From contig CBFIBG010000012.1 in assembly GCA_965660815.1 (NCBI GenBank), forward strand, positions 1 to 64,000: a DNA stretch of 64,000 nt. Direction: 5' to 3'. The notes under the pieces were generated by a model. That model was not told the DNA's origin. It did not search any database and saw only the letters and a list, made by a program, of their open reading frames with translations. Source of the stretch: Glaciecola sp965660815. GTDB taxonomy: Bacteria; Pseudomonadota; Gammaproteobacteria; Enterobacterales; Alteromonadaceae. This document shows positions 25,048 through 33,916 of the stretch, piece by piece (the first letter of the stretch is position 1; every line of letters starts with the position of its first letter). Made by a program: the position numbers and the translations under genes.

Positions 25048-26424
25048 ATGAAGTCACGAATGCTTAAAGACAGTCTAGGGGAAGTAGAAGTGCCGATAGC
25101 CGCTAAATACGGCGCACAAACACAAAGGGCAGTAGATAATTTTAATTATTCTAAGCAACCCATGCCTAAGTTGTTTATAACAACCCTACTGGCGATTAAA
25201 AAATGTGCGGCAAAGACCAACGCCGAGCTTGAGCAAATTTCTCATGATAAGTCAGAGGCTATTATTGCCAGTTGCGACAAGCTAATTAATCATTTTGAGC
25301 CCTCAGATTTTCCAGTCAGTGTCTATCAAACGGGCTCAGGAACGAGCACTAATATGAACGTTAATGAAGTGGTTGCTTTTGATGCTTCTAGTGAAAATGC
25401 ATCCATAAAAGTCCATCCTAACGATGACGTCAATTATGGACAAAGCAGCAACGATGTCATCCCATCAGCGGTGCAATTATCGCTTGCCACCCAAGTAACA
25501 AATGAATTAGTTCCTTCATTAGAACAGGCGATTCAAACCATTAGTCAATTGTCAGAGCAATATAAAAAAGTGTTAAAAACGGGTCGTACCCACTTAATGG
25601 ATGCCATGCCTATTTCACTTGGTAGTGAGTTTGCGACTTGGGCGTTCCAACTCAGCGAAAGTAAAACCAGGTTAATGGAGTCATTAAATAGACTTTATCA
25701 AATACCTTTGGGAGGTACCGCGGTTGGTACAGGGATAAATCGTCATGAAGATTACCCACAAATGGTTGCACAACATTTAAGCAAAGAACTGTCTATGCCC
25801 ATTGAGATATGTCGCAACCTATCGGCGAGAATGTCTAGCTTGGATCCGATTGCTGAAATACACTCTGATTTAAAAATACTTGCCACAACTTTGGTTAAGT
25901 TATCAAACGACATGCGATGGATGAATTCAGGTCCAAATCATGGATTAAAAGAGTTATCTTTGGCGGCTCTACAGCCCGGCTCTTCAATTATGCCAAGTAA
26001 GGTAAATCCAGTTATTTTTGAGAGCGTTTTGATGATGGCAACAAAGGTAATAGGAAACGATGTGACTATTACAACTGCCAACCAATCGGGTAATTTTCAG
26101 TTAAATGTAATGATGCCATTAATAGCCGATGTAGCTCTGGAATCAGCACAACTAATCACCTCTTGTACAGCTGCATTGGCGAATAAAGCCTTCGCCAATA
26201 TGAAGGTCGATAAAGATTATCTGGCTCATCAAGTAGAGAAAAACCCAATGTTGGTGACCGCTTTAAATCGCGAAATTGGCTATGAAAAAGCGGCTGACAT
26301 TGCCAAAATTGCACAAAGACAAGGGCGAAGTATCGTTGATGTTGCGGATGAGGAAACGGACTTAAGCAGAGACAAATTAATTAGCTTACTGGATCCCACG
26401 AAGATCGCGTTTCCTTTTGATTAG
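25048..26424 (+). CDS. fumC: Class II fumarate hydratase
   Basis: A fumarase of the iron-independent class II, hydrating fumarate to malate in the TCA cycle. The family signature GSSIMPSKVNP is complete, with SGTSTNMNVNEV, GQSSNDVIPSAV, and KTGRTHLMDAMP (the catalytic regions) also present. The ATG at 25048 is chosen because GAGGA lies four bases before it and the protein then starts MKSRMLKDSLGEVEVP, matching the family start; the open frame extends 22 codons further upstream from a GTG at 24982, without family similarity. The length of 458 residues is normal. As a homotetramer it shares active sites among subunits. An argininosuccinate-lyase-type alternative is excluded by the fumarase-specific motifs. 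Confidence 0.93.
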   Translation: MKSRMLKDSLGEVEVPIAAKYGAQTQRAVDNFNYSKQPMPKLFITTLLAIKKCAAKTNAELEQISHDKSEAIIASCDKLINHFEPSDFPVSVYQTGSGTSTNMNVNEVVAFDASSENASIKVHPNDDVNYGQSSNDVIPSAVQLSLATQVTNELVPSLEQAIQTISQLSEQYKKVLKTGRTHLMDAMPISLGSEFATWAFQLSESKTRLMESLNRLYQIPLGGTAVGTGINRHEDYPQMVAQHLSKELSMPIEICRNLSARMSSLDPIAEIHSDLKILATTLVKLSNDMRWMNSGPNHGLKELSLAALQPGSSIMPSKVNPVIFESVLMMATKVIGNDVTITTANQSGNFQLNVMMPLIADVALESAQLITSCTAALANKAFANMKVDKDYLAHQVEKNPMLVTALNREIGYEKAADIAKIAQRQGRSIVDVADEETDLSRDKLISLLDPTKIAFPFD

Positions 26425-26742
26425 CGTTTATTCGCTGTTCAGCACTTCGCTATTAACCTATAAGCTACTGAATTTTTTTACAACACGCCAGTTCAATCTT
26501 TTAAGAATCTTTAGGTTCTAACTTTTAATTAATTGATTAAAAAACTGTCAACATTATTTACAATTTACCTTTGCCCTAATTTTAAGTCTATGAATTTATG
26601 TGATATTTCAAGCGGCATGTTTATTGCTGAATGATCATGGCAAGTTAATAACTGTTACGCCTGAACACGTAAATTAGTTAAATAAGACATATAAAATCAA
26701 TTAAATAGCTAGACAAACGTCATAGACCATTAAGGGTAATAC
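26425..26742. other. Intergenic stretch before the PEP-CTERM-like gene
   Basis: 318 AT-rich bases. No open frame, clear hairpin or repeat seen; it presumably holds the promoter of the gene at 26743. Confidence 0.5.
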
Positions 26743-27450
26743 ATGAAAAATACACTAAGTAAAATAGTAAAGTTAAGTTCAGCCTTGTTAGTTGCGTTTA
26801 CGTTTACATCAAACGCAGCCGTAATCACCTTAAACGCCACTGAGCGCGGTTGGTACAATGAAAATGGCGAGTCAAATGGAGCGTCAGCAGGTAACAACTA
26901 TATAGCAGGTGATTGCGCCGGACAGCTTTGTAACGGCACTGATTCTGATTTAAGAAATTGGTTTGTATTCGACTTAGCCGGCGTAAGTAACGTTACTGCA
27001 GCCACGTTAAGGCTAGAAGTGCCAGCTTCCGACGGATTTGGAAGTACAAACGACTCTGACGAAACGTATTCACTTTTCGATGTTAACACTAATCCTGTGA
27101 ATTTAGGCAGTGGCAACTCTATTGCGGTTTGGCAAGATTTGGGTGAAGGTTCAATCTTTGGTTCTTATGCAGTTTCTAGTTCAGATTTAGGCAGTTTTGC
27201 AGAAATATCTTTAAATGCAATAGGGCTAGCAACATTGAACTTAAATGCAGGTTTTTCGTTTGCTTTGGGTGGCTCAATTACAACTTTAGACATGGATGCA
27301 AATGACGAATATGCCTTTGGGTTTACATTTTCAACTAACGTAACCGAATTAGTCCTTGAGACTCAATCTGTATCTGCACCTAGCTCAATACTATTTATTG
27401 CTATGTCTTTAATAGGAATTGGTTTAGCGAATCGAAAGTTAAATAAATAA
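26743..27450 (+). CDS. Secreted protein with a PEP-CTERM-like sorting tail
   Basis: A 235-residue exported protein. It has a signal peptide (KLSSALLVAFTFTSNAA), a threonine/asparagine/glycine-rich, beta-type mature domain, and a C-terminal tail VSAPSSILFIAMSLIGIGLA ending NRKLNK. The tail has the form of PEP-CTERM signals (short motif, hydrophobic helix, basic end) recognised by exosortases, with SAPSS in place of PEP. Exported proteins of this type are processed and released into the biofilm or extracellular matrix. Two cysteines (CAGQLC) in the mature part could form a disulfide. No exosortase gene is in the window. The mature domain was not assigned to a family. A terminator follows. Confidence 0.7.
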   Translation: MKNTLSKIVKLSSALLVAFTFTSNAAVITLNATERGWYNENGESNGASAGNNYIAGDCAGQLCNGTDSDLRNWFVFDLAGVSNVTAATLRLEVPASDGFGSTNDSDETYSLFDVNTNPVNLGSGNSIAVWQDLGEGSIFGSYAVSSSDLGSFAEISLNAIGLATLNLNAGFSFALGGSITTLDMDANDEYAFGFTFSTNVTELVLETQSVSAPSSILFIAMSLIGIGLANRKLNK

Positions 27451-27465
27451 AAATAAAATGAAATA

Positions 27466-27492
27466 GCGCGGTCATTTGTGCCGCGTTTTTTT
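27466..27492 (+). terminator. Terminator after the PEP-CTERM-like gene
   Basis: CGCGG (27467-27471) pairs with CCGCG (27481-27485) around a 9-base loop, extended by a G-T pair, and runs into seven T. It lies 16 bases after the stop codon. Confidence 0.8.
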
Positions 27493-27585
27493 GAGTATCT
27501 CACAGGCTTTTAAGCTATTATTGCATAATACATATACCAAGTTTTAATTCAGTCAAACTTGTTATTTACTAGGTTAATTCAAACA

Positions 27586-28473
27586 TTAACGTTTACTTTT
27601 ACTCATAAATTCAGGGTTGAACAACACTAAAGCGATGCCACCTAAAATCATCAGCTGAGAGATAATCAGCTCGAGCGTAAGCACTTCTTGTAACCAAATA
27701 ATCCCCCCCAGCGAAGTGATGACAGGAACACTCAGTTGAACAACACCCGCTTGAACTGAACTAAGCCCATTGAGTGCAAAATACCAAACGGCGTATCCTA
27801 GCGCGGATGTGCCGGCACCAGACACTAAGGCTAATAAAACGCCTTGCGTGGTAATCACCGGACTAAACCAAATAAATAATAGTGGTACAGGTAAGACAAA
27901 TACTATGCTTTTTGAGAAGTTCCTGTAGGTCATAGAAAGTGGATTCACCGCTCCTTTTCCTAAAATTGTATAAGCTGCCCAAGCTATCCCCGCAACGGCC
28001 ATTAATGAGAAGCTAATGTAGGTAAAGTTAGTGTTGGCTAAACCATCTTGCGTGTATACCAAATATATTAACCCTACAAAAGCAAGAATGACTCCGCTCC
28101 ATTTTGCGAGACTTAAGTGTTGCTTGGATAAAATACTAGTGGTGATCATGGTAATTTGTACACAGCCAAATAACACCAATGCTCCAATACCAGCATCCAT
28201 CGAAATGTAGGCAAATGAGAAGCATATTGCATAAACGAACAACATAAATGAACTGAGCCATTCTTTATTCGGGTTGCGTTGAATAACATCATTCACATTG
28301 CTTTTTGATTGTGTAATTTGAAACAATACAAACAATGTTATTGCTCCGGACAATAATCGAAGCATTGTGAAGCTGCTGGCATCAATCGCTTGTTCATGAA
28401 GTGCCAAACGGCATAACACCGAATTTCCGGCAAACGCAATAAGGGCCACGAGGGTGGCTAATATGTACATCAA
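27586..28473 (-). CDS. EamA/DMT-family transporter
   Basis: A 295-residue drug/metabolite-transporter superfamily protein with about ten hydrophobic segments arranged as two EamA repeats (first ending near LVYTQDGLAN, second from FSLMAVAGIAWAAYTILGKG). Typical elements are VLCRLALHE in helix 1, GVILAFVGLIYLVY closing repeat 1, and GAGTSALGYAVWYFALNGLS in repeat 2. It probably exports a small metabolite or amino acid across the inner membrane; the substrate cannot be inferred. It follows fadH by 13 bases on the same strand, so the two are likely co-transcribed, which may be chance rather than shared function. Confidence 0.85.
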   Translation of the reverse strand: MMYILATLVALIAFAGNSVLCRLALHEQAIDASSFTMLRLLSGAITLFVLFQITQSKSNVNDVIQRNPNKEWLSSFMLFVYAICFSFAYISMDAGIGALVLFGCVQITMITTSILSKQHLSLAKWSGVILAFVGLIYLVYTQDGLANTNFTYISFSLMAVAGIAWAAYTILGKGAVNPLSMTYRNFSKSIVFVLPVPLLFIWFSPVITTQGVLLALVSGAGTSALGYAVWYFALNGLSSVQAGVVQLSVPVITSLGGIIWLQEVLTLELIISQLMILGGIALVLFNPEFMSKSKR

Positions 28474-28486
28474 AGGCTCAATCTTT

Positions 28487-30523
28487 TTAAATTTTTGCGG
28501 CTAACTCTGCACCTTGCCTGATAGCTCGCTTCGCGTCAAGTTCGGCGGCTACGTCAGCGCCACCAATGACATGCACTTTCATGCCTTTTTCTATCAGGCT
28601 GGTCTCAAGCTCTCTCAGCGGCTCTTGTCCCGCACACACAATGATATTATCAACATTAAGGATTTTGGGTTTATCACCTACTAGTATGTGCAGACCTTGA
28701 TCATCTATTTTCTGATAAGTGACGCCATTTATCATTTGGACACGGTGATTTATTAGCGAGCGCCTGTGGATCCAGCCGGTGGTCTTGCCCAGTCCTTTTC
28801 CTACTTTGGACGTTTTACGTTGAAGCAAATATATTTGCCGAGGGGGATCAGATAATTTTGGTTTTTTGAGTGCCCCAGGGGATTGGTAGGTTTTGTCTAT
28901 TCCCCAGTGCGATAGCCATTTATCTAAATGAGTGGTCAGACTTTTTTGTTCGACTAAATATTCCGATACGTCAAACCCTATTCCTCCGGCTCCAATAACC
29001 GCCACATTTTTGCCAACAGGCTTGTGATCGCGCAATACCTCTATATAGCTCATTACCTTTGGATGATTGTGACCATCAATTGACAACTGCCTTGGTTTAA
29101 TGCCGGTTGCCATGACGACTTCATCAAAGCCTTGATTACTTAACAGCGCGGCATCGACTTTTGTATTTAGATGCAAGGTTACGCCGTGTTTTTCAATCAT
29201 ATTGTGATAGTAACGAAGGGTTTCATAGAACTCTTCTTTACCAGGGATTTGTTTGGCATAGTTGAACTGTCCGCCTATTTCAGAGGCCTTATCATATAGG
29301 TGCACTGTATGTCCTCGTTGAGCGGCATACGTTGAAAATGCGAGTCCAGCAGGCCCAGCTCCAATTACGGCGATAGTTTTGGTTTTTGATACAGTCTTGA
29401 AAATTAGCTCTGTTTCATAACACGCTTGAGGGTTAACTAAGCAACTTGCTCGCTTTTGTTCAAATGCATGATCAAGACAGGCTTGATTGCAGGCAATGCA
29501 AGTATTAATTAGATGGGATTCATTGTTCATGGCCTTCATAACAAAGTCGGGGTCTGCTAAAAAGGGTCTGGCCATAGACACCATATCGGCATGACCTTGT
29601 GCTAATACATTTTCGGCGACTTCAGGTGTATTAATTCGGTTGGTAGTGATCAAAGGAATAGTGACTTCTTCCTTCATTTTTTTGGTTATCCAAGTAAATG
29701 CGGCCCTTGGTACAGAGGTAGATATGGTGGGAACTCGTGCCTCATGCCATCCAATTCCAGTATTGATAAGGGTTGCCCCTGCTTTTTCAATTTCTTTAGC
29801 CAAATACACTACTTCTTCCCAGCTCGCCCCTCCTTCCACCAAATCCAGCATACTTAACCGATATATAATGATAAATTCGTCGCCGACTTTCTCTCGCGTT
29901 CGTTTGACGATTTCTATGGCTAGTCGAGCTCTGTTTTCCAGACTCCCACCCCACTGGTCGTCGCGTTTATTAGTTCGTTCGCAGAAAAATTGGTTAATAA
30001 GATAGCCTTCAGAGCCCATTATCTCAACCCCGTCGTATCCGGCTTGTTGCGCGTAACTTGCACAACTTGCGTAATCTTTTATGGTATTTTTAATGCCCCG
30101 ATTGGAGAGTTCACGAGGTTTGAATGGCGTTATGGGTGACTTTACTTTAGACGCCGATACTGCCAACGGGTGATAGCCATATCTACCTGAATGCAAAATT
30201 TGCATGCATATTTTGCCACCAGCTTCGTGAACTGCTTCAGTGATCACTTTGTGCTTTTTCGCGTGTCGTGAGCTTGTCATTCGTCCCGCAAAGGGGGCTA
30301 CCCAGCCAGCAATATTAGGTGCGATCCCTCCGGTAACAATCAAGCCCACACCGCCTCTAGCTCGGGCGGCATAAAATGCGGCTAACTTATCGAAACCGCC
30401 TTTTTCTTCTTCTAAACCCAGATGCATTGACCCCATCAACGTCCTGTTTTTAAGCGTCGTAAATCCAAGATCCAAGGGCGTTAGCAAGTGAATGTAGTTT
30501 GCTTGTTGAGTGGCAATGGTCAT
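28487..30523 (-). CDS. fadH: 2,4-dienoyl-CoA reductase (NADPH)
   Basis: A 678-residue iron-sulfur flavoenzyme that reduces 2,4-dienoyl-CoA during beta-oxidation of unsaturated fatty acids. The N-terminal old-yellow-enzyme TIM barrel (about 1-370) has KNRTLMGSMHLGLEE, GYDGVEIMGSEGYLINQF and NKRDDQWGGSLENRARL. The 4Fe-4S cysteines lie in CIACNQACLDHAF and CLVNPQACYE. The C-terminal part carries two Rossmann sites, VIGAGPAGLAFSTYAA (FAD) and VIGAGGIGFDVSEYL (NADPH). The length equals E. coli FadH (about 670). The ATG at 30523 gives the standard N-terminus. A DMT transporter gene follows closely. Confidence 0.95.
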   Translation of the reverse strand: MTIATQQANYIHLLTPLDLGFTTLKNRTLMGSMHLGLEEEKGGFDKLAAFYAARARGGVGLIVTGGIAPNIAGWVAPFAGRMTSSRHAKKHKVITEAVHEAGGKICMQILHSGRYGYHPLAVSASKVKSPITPFKPRELSNRGIKNTIKDYASCASYAQQAGYDGVEIMGSEGYLINQFFCERTNKRDDQWGGSLENRARLAIEIVKRTREKVGDEFIIIYRLSMLDLVEGGASWEEVVYLAKEIEKAGATLINTGIGWHEARVPTISTSVPRAAFTWITKKMKEEVTIPLITTNRINTPEVAENVLAQGHADMVSMARPFLADPDFVMKAMNNESHLINTCIACNQACLDHAFEQKRASCLVNPQACYETELIFKTVSKTKTIAVIGAGPAGLAFSTYAAQRGHTVHLYDKASEIGGQFNYAKQIPGKEEFYETLRYYHNMIEKHGVTLHLNTKVDAALLSNQGFDEVVMATGIKPRQLSIDGHNHPKVMSYIEVLRDHKPVGKNVAVIGAGGIGFDVSEYLVEQKSLTTHLDKWLSHWGIDKTYQSPGALKKPKLSDPPRQIYLLQRKTSKVGKGLGKTTGWIHRRSLINHRVQMINGVTYQKIDDQGLHILVGDKPKILNVDNIIVCAGQEPLRELETSLIEKGMKVHVIGGADVAAELDAKRAIRQGAELAAKI

Positions 30524-30730
30524 AATTACACCTGTCTTTTTCGTTTATTCTTATTGTGCTTGTTTTATATACTGTCTTATTTGCTTTTTTGAACAGTCTA
30601 ATTCGATAGACGGTTAACGCACAATTATGATTGCTAATATAAGAGCATTCATTACTGTGATTTTAATCGTTTGTCCTCGTAATAAGCATGATAACCCAAT
30701 AAACTAATAGTCATTTAATGATAGAGAATA

Positions 30731-31747
30731 GTGAAAGTGTTTGATTTAGCAGAACTCCCCAAACCAATGGTGGTAACTGAGCTGACAAAAGAACAGTTTG
30801 AACAAGAGATACAGCCCTTAGGCGTGCCTGTAGTTGTTAAAGAGTTCGCTCAAAATTGGCCAATCGTTCAGGCATCAAAGCAAGGTCAAGACATGTTAAG
30901 TTATTTAAAACAATCCATGCTTGACTCAGATACAGCAATATCTGTCACTCGTATTCCTAAATCCGAAAAAAGCCGAATGTTTTACAACGAAATGATGACT
31001 GCAATGAATTTTGGAGTGGCTAAATTACCGCTATCCAATTGTTTGAGCAGAATGAGTAATGACACTCAGCAGGCTGACTATGCTGCGCAATGCGTAAGGC
31101 TTAAGGATTACTTCCCAGGTTTGCTAGACCAAGTTAATAATCCCCTTATTGCTAGCTCGGTTAGTCCATTTATATGGTTTGGAAATAGAGTGGTGGTTGC
31201 GCCCCATTTCGACGAGTCTGACAATATTGCCGTTGTGGCGGCAGGCAAAAGACGATTTACTTTGTTTCCTCCTCAACAAACGCCTAATTTGTACATTGGT
31301 CCACTCGATTTTACGCCAGCTGGGCAGCCCATTAGTTTAGTGAATATTCTCGACCCTAATCTTGACCAACACCCTAACTATCCAAAGGCATATGAAGCTG
31401 CGCTGTCTGTTGAGTTAACGCCGGGGGATGCTATTTATATTCCAACGCCTTGGTGGCATCACGTGCAGTCATTATCGGATTTCAATGTCCTGATGAATTA
31501 CTGGTGGAATCAATCAGATTTGGGGACAGCGAAGCCCTTTGCTGCCATACTCCATGCAATGCAGGCTTTTAGGCATTTACCTCTATCACAGCGAAAAGAT
31601 TTTGAAGCGCTTTTGAAATATTATGCTTTGGATGAAGCTGGGCCTTCTCATGAACATTTGCCTGACCATGCGAAAGGCTGGCTTGGACCCGATAGTCAGC
31701 GCACTCGGCTTGAAATCGAACATTTCATTCGAGAATTTTCGAAGTGA
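30731..31747 (+). CDS. Cupin-like JmjC-type protein
   Basis: A 338-residue protein of the cupin_8/JmjC group, probable Fe(II)/2OG-dependent hydroxylases. The N-terminal part has PVVVKEFAQNWPIVQ, typical for 'cupin-like' proteins. The metal triad reads His159-x-Asp161 in VAPHFDESDNIAVVAAGKRR and His243 (or His244) in PTPWWHHVQSL. The Lys in GKRRFTLFPP is the usual 2OG-contacting region. The start is a GTG. Members modify proteins or small molecules; in marine bacteria they often lie near TonB receptors or tryptophan halogenases, but none is here. It is cytoplasmic, monocistronic and about the usual family length. Confidence 0.82.
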   Translation: MKVFDLAELPKPMVVTELTKEQFEQEIQPLGVPVVVKEFAQNWPIVQASKQGQDMLSYLKQSMLDSDTAISVTRIPKSEKSRMFYNEMMTAMNFGVAKLPLSNCLSRMSNDTQQADYAAQCVRLKDYFPGLLDQVNNPLIASSVSPFIWFGNRVVVAPHFDESDNIAVVAAGKRRFTLFPPQQTPNLYIGPLDFTPAGQPISLVNILDPNLDQHPNYPKAYEAALSVELTPGDAIYIPTPWWHHVQSLSDFNVLMNYWWNQSDLGTAKPFAAILHAMQAFRHLPLSQRKDFEALLKYYALDEAGPSHEHLPDHAKGWLGPDSQRTRLEIEHFIREFSK

Positions 31748-32177
31748 CGACATTTACTGGATTAAGCTAGCCCGAAAAGCATACGAAATTCGCTGTGGGC
31801 AACGCCTAAATTAATCGGCATTAAAAAATATCATTTTTAAAGAGGGTTAACTTCACCAAATATTGGTTTATTTCATCACTTTCTTACACTAGGGGATCTG
31901 TAATTTGATTTTAAGTTTATGAATATATTTGTTTTTTTATTCTGGCATTTTAGTTGCAAAACATTAAGTGTAGTCAGAATTAAAAGCAAACGAATGAAAT
32001 GATAATTTGCCATGAAATTCTATGTTTGACTAAATGTAGCCCTGCTATACTAATAACGCAAACTTGCGATAGGTCTACGATCGTTAGGGTTGCATTGGGG
32101 GGCCGAAAGGGTTTAAGAAAATTTATTGTGTTCGTTGCTCTTGTCGAGCATGCTTAATATAACAACTGAGGTGAATG
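31748..32177 (+). other. Gap with promoter and structured leader of the 66-aa gene
   Basis: 430 bases without a gene. TTGACT (32026-32031) and an extended TGC-TATACT (32043-32051) make a plausible promoter, though the 14-base spacer is short. The resulting leader of about 115 bases is G-rich (CATTGGGGGGCCGAAAGGG) and can form small stems: CGCA/TGCG (32057-32068) and TGCTC/GAGCA (32136-32150). It fits no riboswitch consensus I can recall. The first 270 bases show nothing. Confidence 0.4.
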
Positions 32178-32378
32178 ATGGAATTTATTTTTGCTGGTAT
32201 TGGTATGATCTTTATCGGTATCTTATATCTGATACCAATCTTATGGATATTATTCTCTAGTAAAGTAAGAGGCGGAGAAAAACTTGCTTGGCTGCTCGCT
32301 GTAATATTTATATCTTGGGTCGCATGGATTTTCTTCTTGTTACTTGCTCCATTAAACGACCAAAAAGCACGACAATAA
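32178..32378 (+). CDS. Small two-helix membrane protein (PLDc_N-like)
   Basis: A 66-residue protein with two membrane segments (about residues 4-27 and 38-57), joined by SSKVRGGEKLAWLLAVI. The pattern YLIPILWILFSSKVRGGEKL, then W, resembles the cardiolipin-synthase N-terminal (PLDc_N) two-helix module, which also occurs as a stand-alone small protein. Two adjacent ATG codons are possible starts; the second (32178) is six bases after GAGG and is chosen, the first (32175) only three. A long structured leader precedes it and a hairpin follows. The function is unknown. Confidence 0.65.
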   Translation: MEFIFAGIGMIFIGILYLIPILWILFSSKVRGGEKLAWLLAVIFISWVAWIFFLLLAPLNDQKARQ

Positions 32379-32398
32379 TGACACTCTGTCTATCTATA

Positions 32399-32422
32399 AG
32401 AGCTCTGTATTAGCAGAGCTTT
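32399..32422 (+). terminator. Hairpin after the 66-aa gene
   Basis: AAGCTCTG-type stem: AGAGCTCTG (32399-32407, with one G-T pair) and CAGAGCTTT (32414-32422), 6-base loop. The following T tract is weak (GTATTGTTA), so termination is likely but modest. Confidence 0.5.
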
Positions 32423-32548
32423 GTATTGTTATGTCTGCGCTTGTAATGATCAAAGTGATGCAACCATTCGTGTCCCATTTTTATTTACTTTATAGATGAA
32501 TTAAGTTCACTTATACTAATAGTCTTTTTAGGCTAAACGTGTTTAATT

Positions 32549-33430
32549 GTGAAATTACCCCCTTTACATTTACTCAATATATTTGCAGTTGCAGGCAGAC
32601 TGCAAAGCTATAAAGCTGCCAGCGAGGAACTTTGCTTAACGCCTTCTGCGGTGAGTCATCAAGTAAAAAAATTAGAGCAGTTATTAGGGGTTGCATTGTT
32701 TAAACGCTCTGGCAGAAAAGTGCAGCTAACAGCGGCAGGCAAACACTATCTCAATTTTATTGAATCGGGCTTAGCGAGCTTTAAACAAGGGACAAGGTTG
32801 CTGCACGCTCAATATGCAAAACCAAGCCTAAGAGTATCTACGTTTAGCACTGTTGCAACAAGAATAGTCATTCCCCAACTAGGTTTATTTCAAAAAGCTC
32901 ATCCAGATATCGATATCCGAGTGGAGACCAGTTCAGAGTTAGTGGACTTAAGGCATTCAGATATTGACTTGGCATTGAGAATTGGAAACGGGCAATATCC
33001 GGATACCAAAACGCGAGTACTTAGCGATATTTATATTACACCTGTCTGTTCAATGGAATTTGCTAAGTCTCACAATTTGAAATCCACCGAACAAATCTTA
33101 AATCTACCCTTAATTGACATTTCTAGTTTGGATAATATTTGGCAACGTTGGTGCGAACAATACAACATGCCCTCACCGCAAGTATCAAAACGATTGTCTT
33201 TCACTCGTTACGACGACGCCATTCAAGCGTCTGCAGAAGGTTTAGGACTGGCGCTTGCCATGCTGCCTATCGAAAGTCATGCGTTAGCAATGGGGCAGTT
33301 GGTGCAACCTTTTCCAGACACCTTAATGTACGACCACAAATTGATAGGTGTTTATCGTTCTTCTGATACTCAACGACATGAAATTCAGTGTTTCTTAGAT
33401 TGGCTTGCTGCTTCGCCTAAATTAAAATAG
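32549..33430 (+). CDS. LysR-family transcriptional regulator (GcvA-like)
   Basis: A 293-residue LysR-type regulator. The N-terminal winged HTH (residues 1-60) reads LNIFAVAGRLQSYKAASEEL, then LTPSAVSHQVKKLEQLLGVA and FKRSGRKVQLTAAG, close to the GcvA/AmpR subgroup. The effector domain (about 90-290) starts LRVSTFSTVATRIVIPQLG and includes DLALRIGNGQYPDTKT, the usual ligand-cleft elements. It begins at a GTG. No divergent gene lies next to it, so the target is not evident; the small membrane protein gene at 33521 follows 90 bases downstream on the same strand. Confidence 0.9.
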   Translation: MKLPPLHLLNIFAVAGRLQSYKAASEELCLTPSAVSHQVKKLEQLLGVALFKRSGRKVQLTAAGKHYLNFIESGLASFKQGTRLLHAQYAKPSLRVSTFSTVATRIVIPQLGLFQKAHPDIDIRVETSSELVDLRHSDIDLALRIGNGQYPDTKTRVLSDIYITPVCSMEFAKSHNLKSTEQILNLPLIDISSLDNIWQRWCEQYNMPSPQVSKRLSFTRYDDAIQASAEGLGLALAMLPIESHALAMGQLVQPFPDTLMYDHKLIGVYRSSDTQRHEIQCFLDWLAASPKLK

Positions 33431-33520
33431 ATGAATAATATTCACCATTAGGTGAATTCTTTCCGTTTGTGCAAAGCCTCTGTTGACACTAGCATGTACT
33501 CGTCAACTAGAGGAAACCAT

Positions 33521-33811
33521 ATGAAAGCGTTAATATTATTTACAAAATGTTTGGGGATCTGTGCAATTTTGTTTATGGGGGCATTCCCACTACTAACTAG
33601 CATGAGTTTGAGTTTACATCAAAGTTTGGTTATTTATCCTTTGATAATGCTACTGGTATTGGGACTATTGGCAGGCGTTGAACAGTATTTACTTTCTCAT
33701 ACAACTTTTTTGTCGAAAACATTATCAGCACACAAAGAAAGACGACTTGTTACAAAAACGCTCAAGCCTTTAAGTCTGGCAATCTGCAATAAAGTATGTT
33801 GCAGATGCTGA
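33521..33811 (+). CDS. Small membrane protein, unknown
   Basis: A 96-residue protein not recognised. Start at ATG 33521, preceded by GAGGAAA; the frame is open 23 codons further upstream without a ribosome-binding site. Two hydrophobic segments (about residues 4-27 and 36-56) suggest an inner-membrane hairpin, followed by a basic tail (TLSAHKERRLVTKTLKP) and an odd cysteine-rich end (CNKVCCRC). The cysteine end may be the product of a late frameshift, because the family is not known to me. It follows the LysR gene. Confidence 0.45.
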   Translation: MKALILFTKCLGICAILFMGAFPLLTSMSLSLHQSLVIYPLIMLLVLGLLAGVEQYLLSHTTFLSKTLSAHKERRLVTKTLKPLSLAICNKVCCRC

Positions 33812-33916
33812 ACATATTACTGTCCTAGGACAAGCTAATGATTGGTCAGGTGCTTGATGCGTTATTTTAGCGCTTTGTATATACGCATATGACTGGACTA
33901 GCATTTTTTGCGAGCT

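Noticed and set aside
32057..32120. Cyclic-di-GMP (GEMM) riboswitch
   Set aside because: GCAAAC and GGTCTA-like words occur, but the GGCAAACC...CGAAAG...GGGACGCAAAGC core is missing and the order is wrong.
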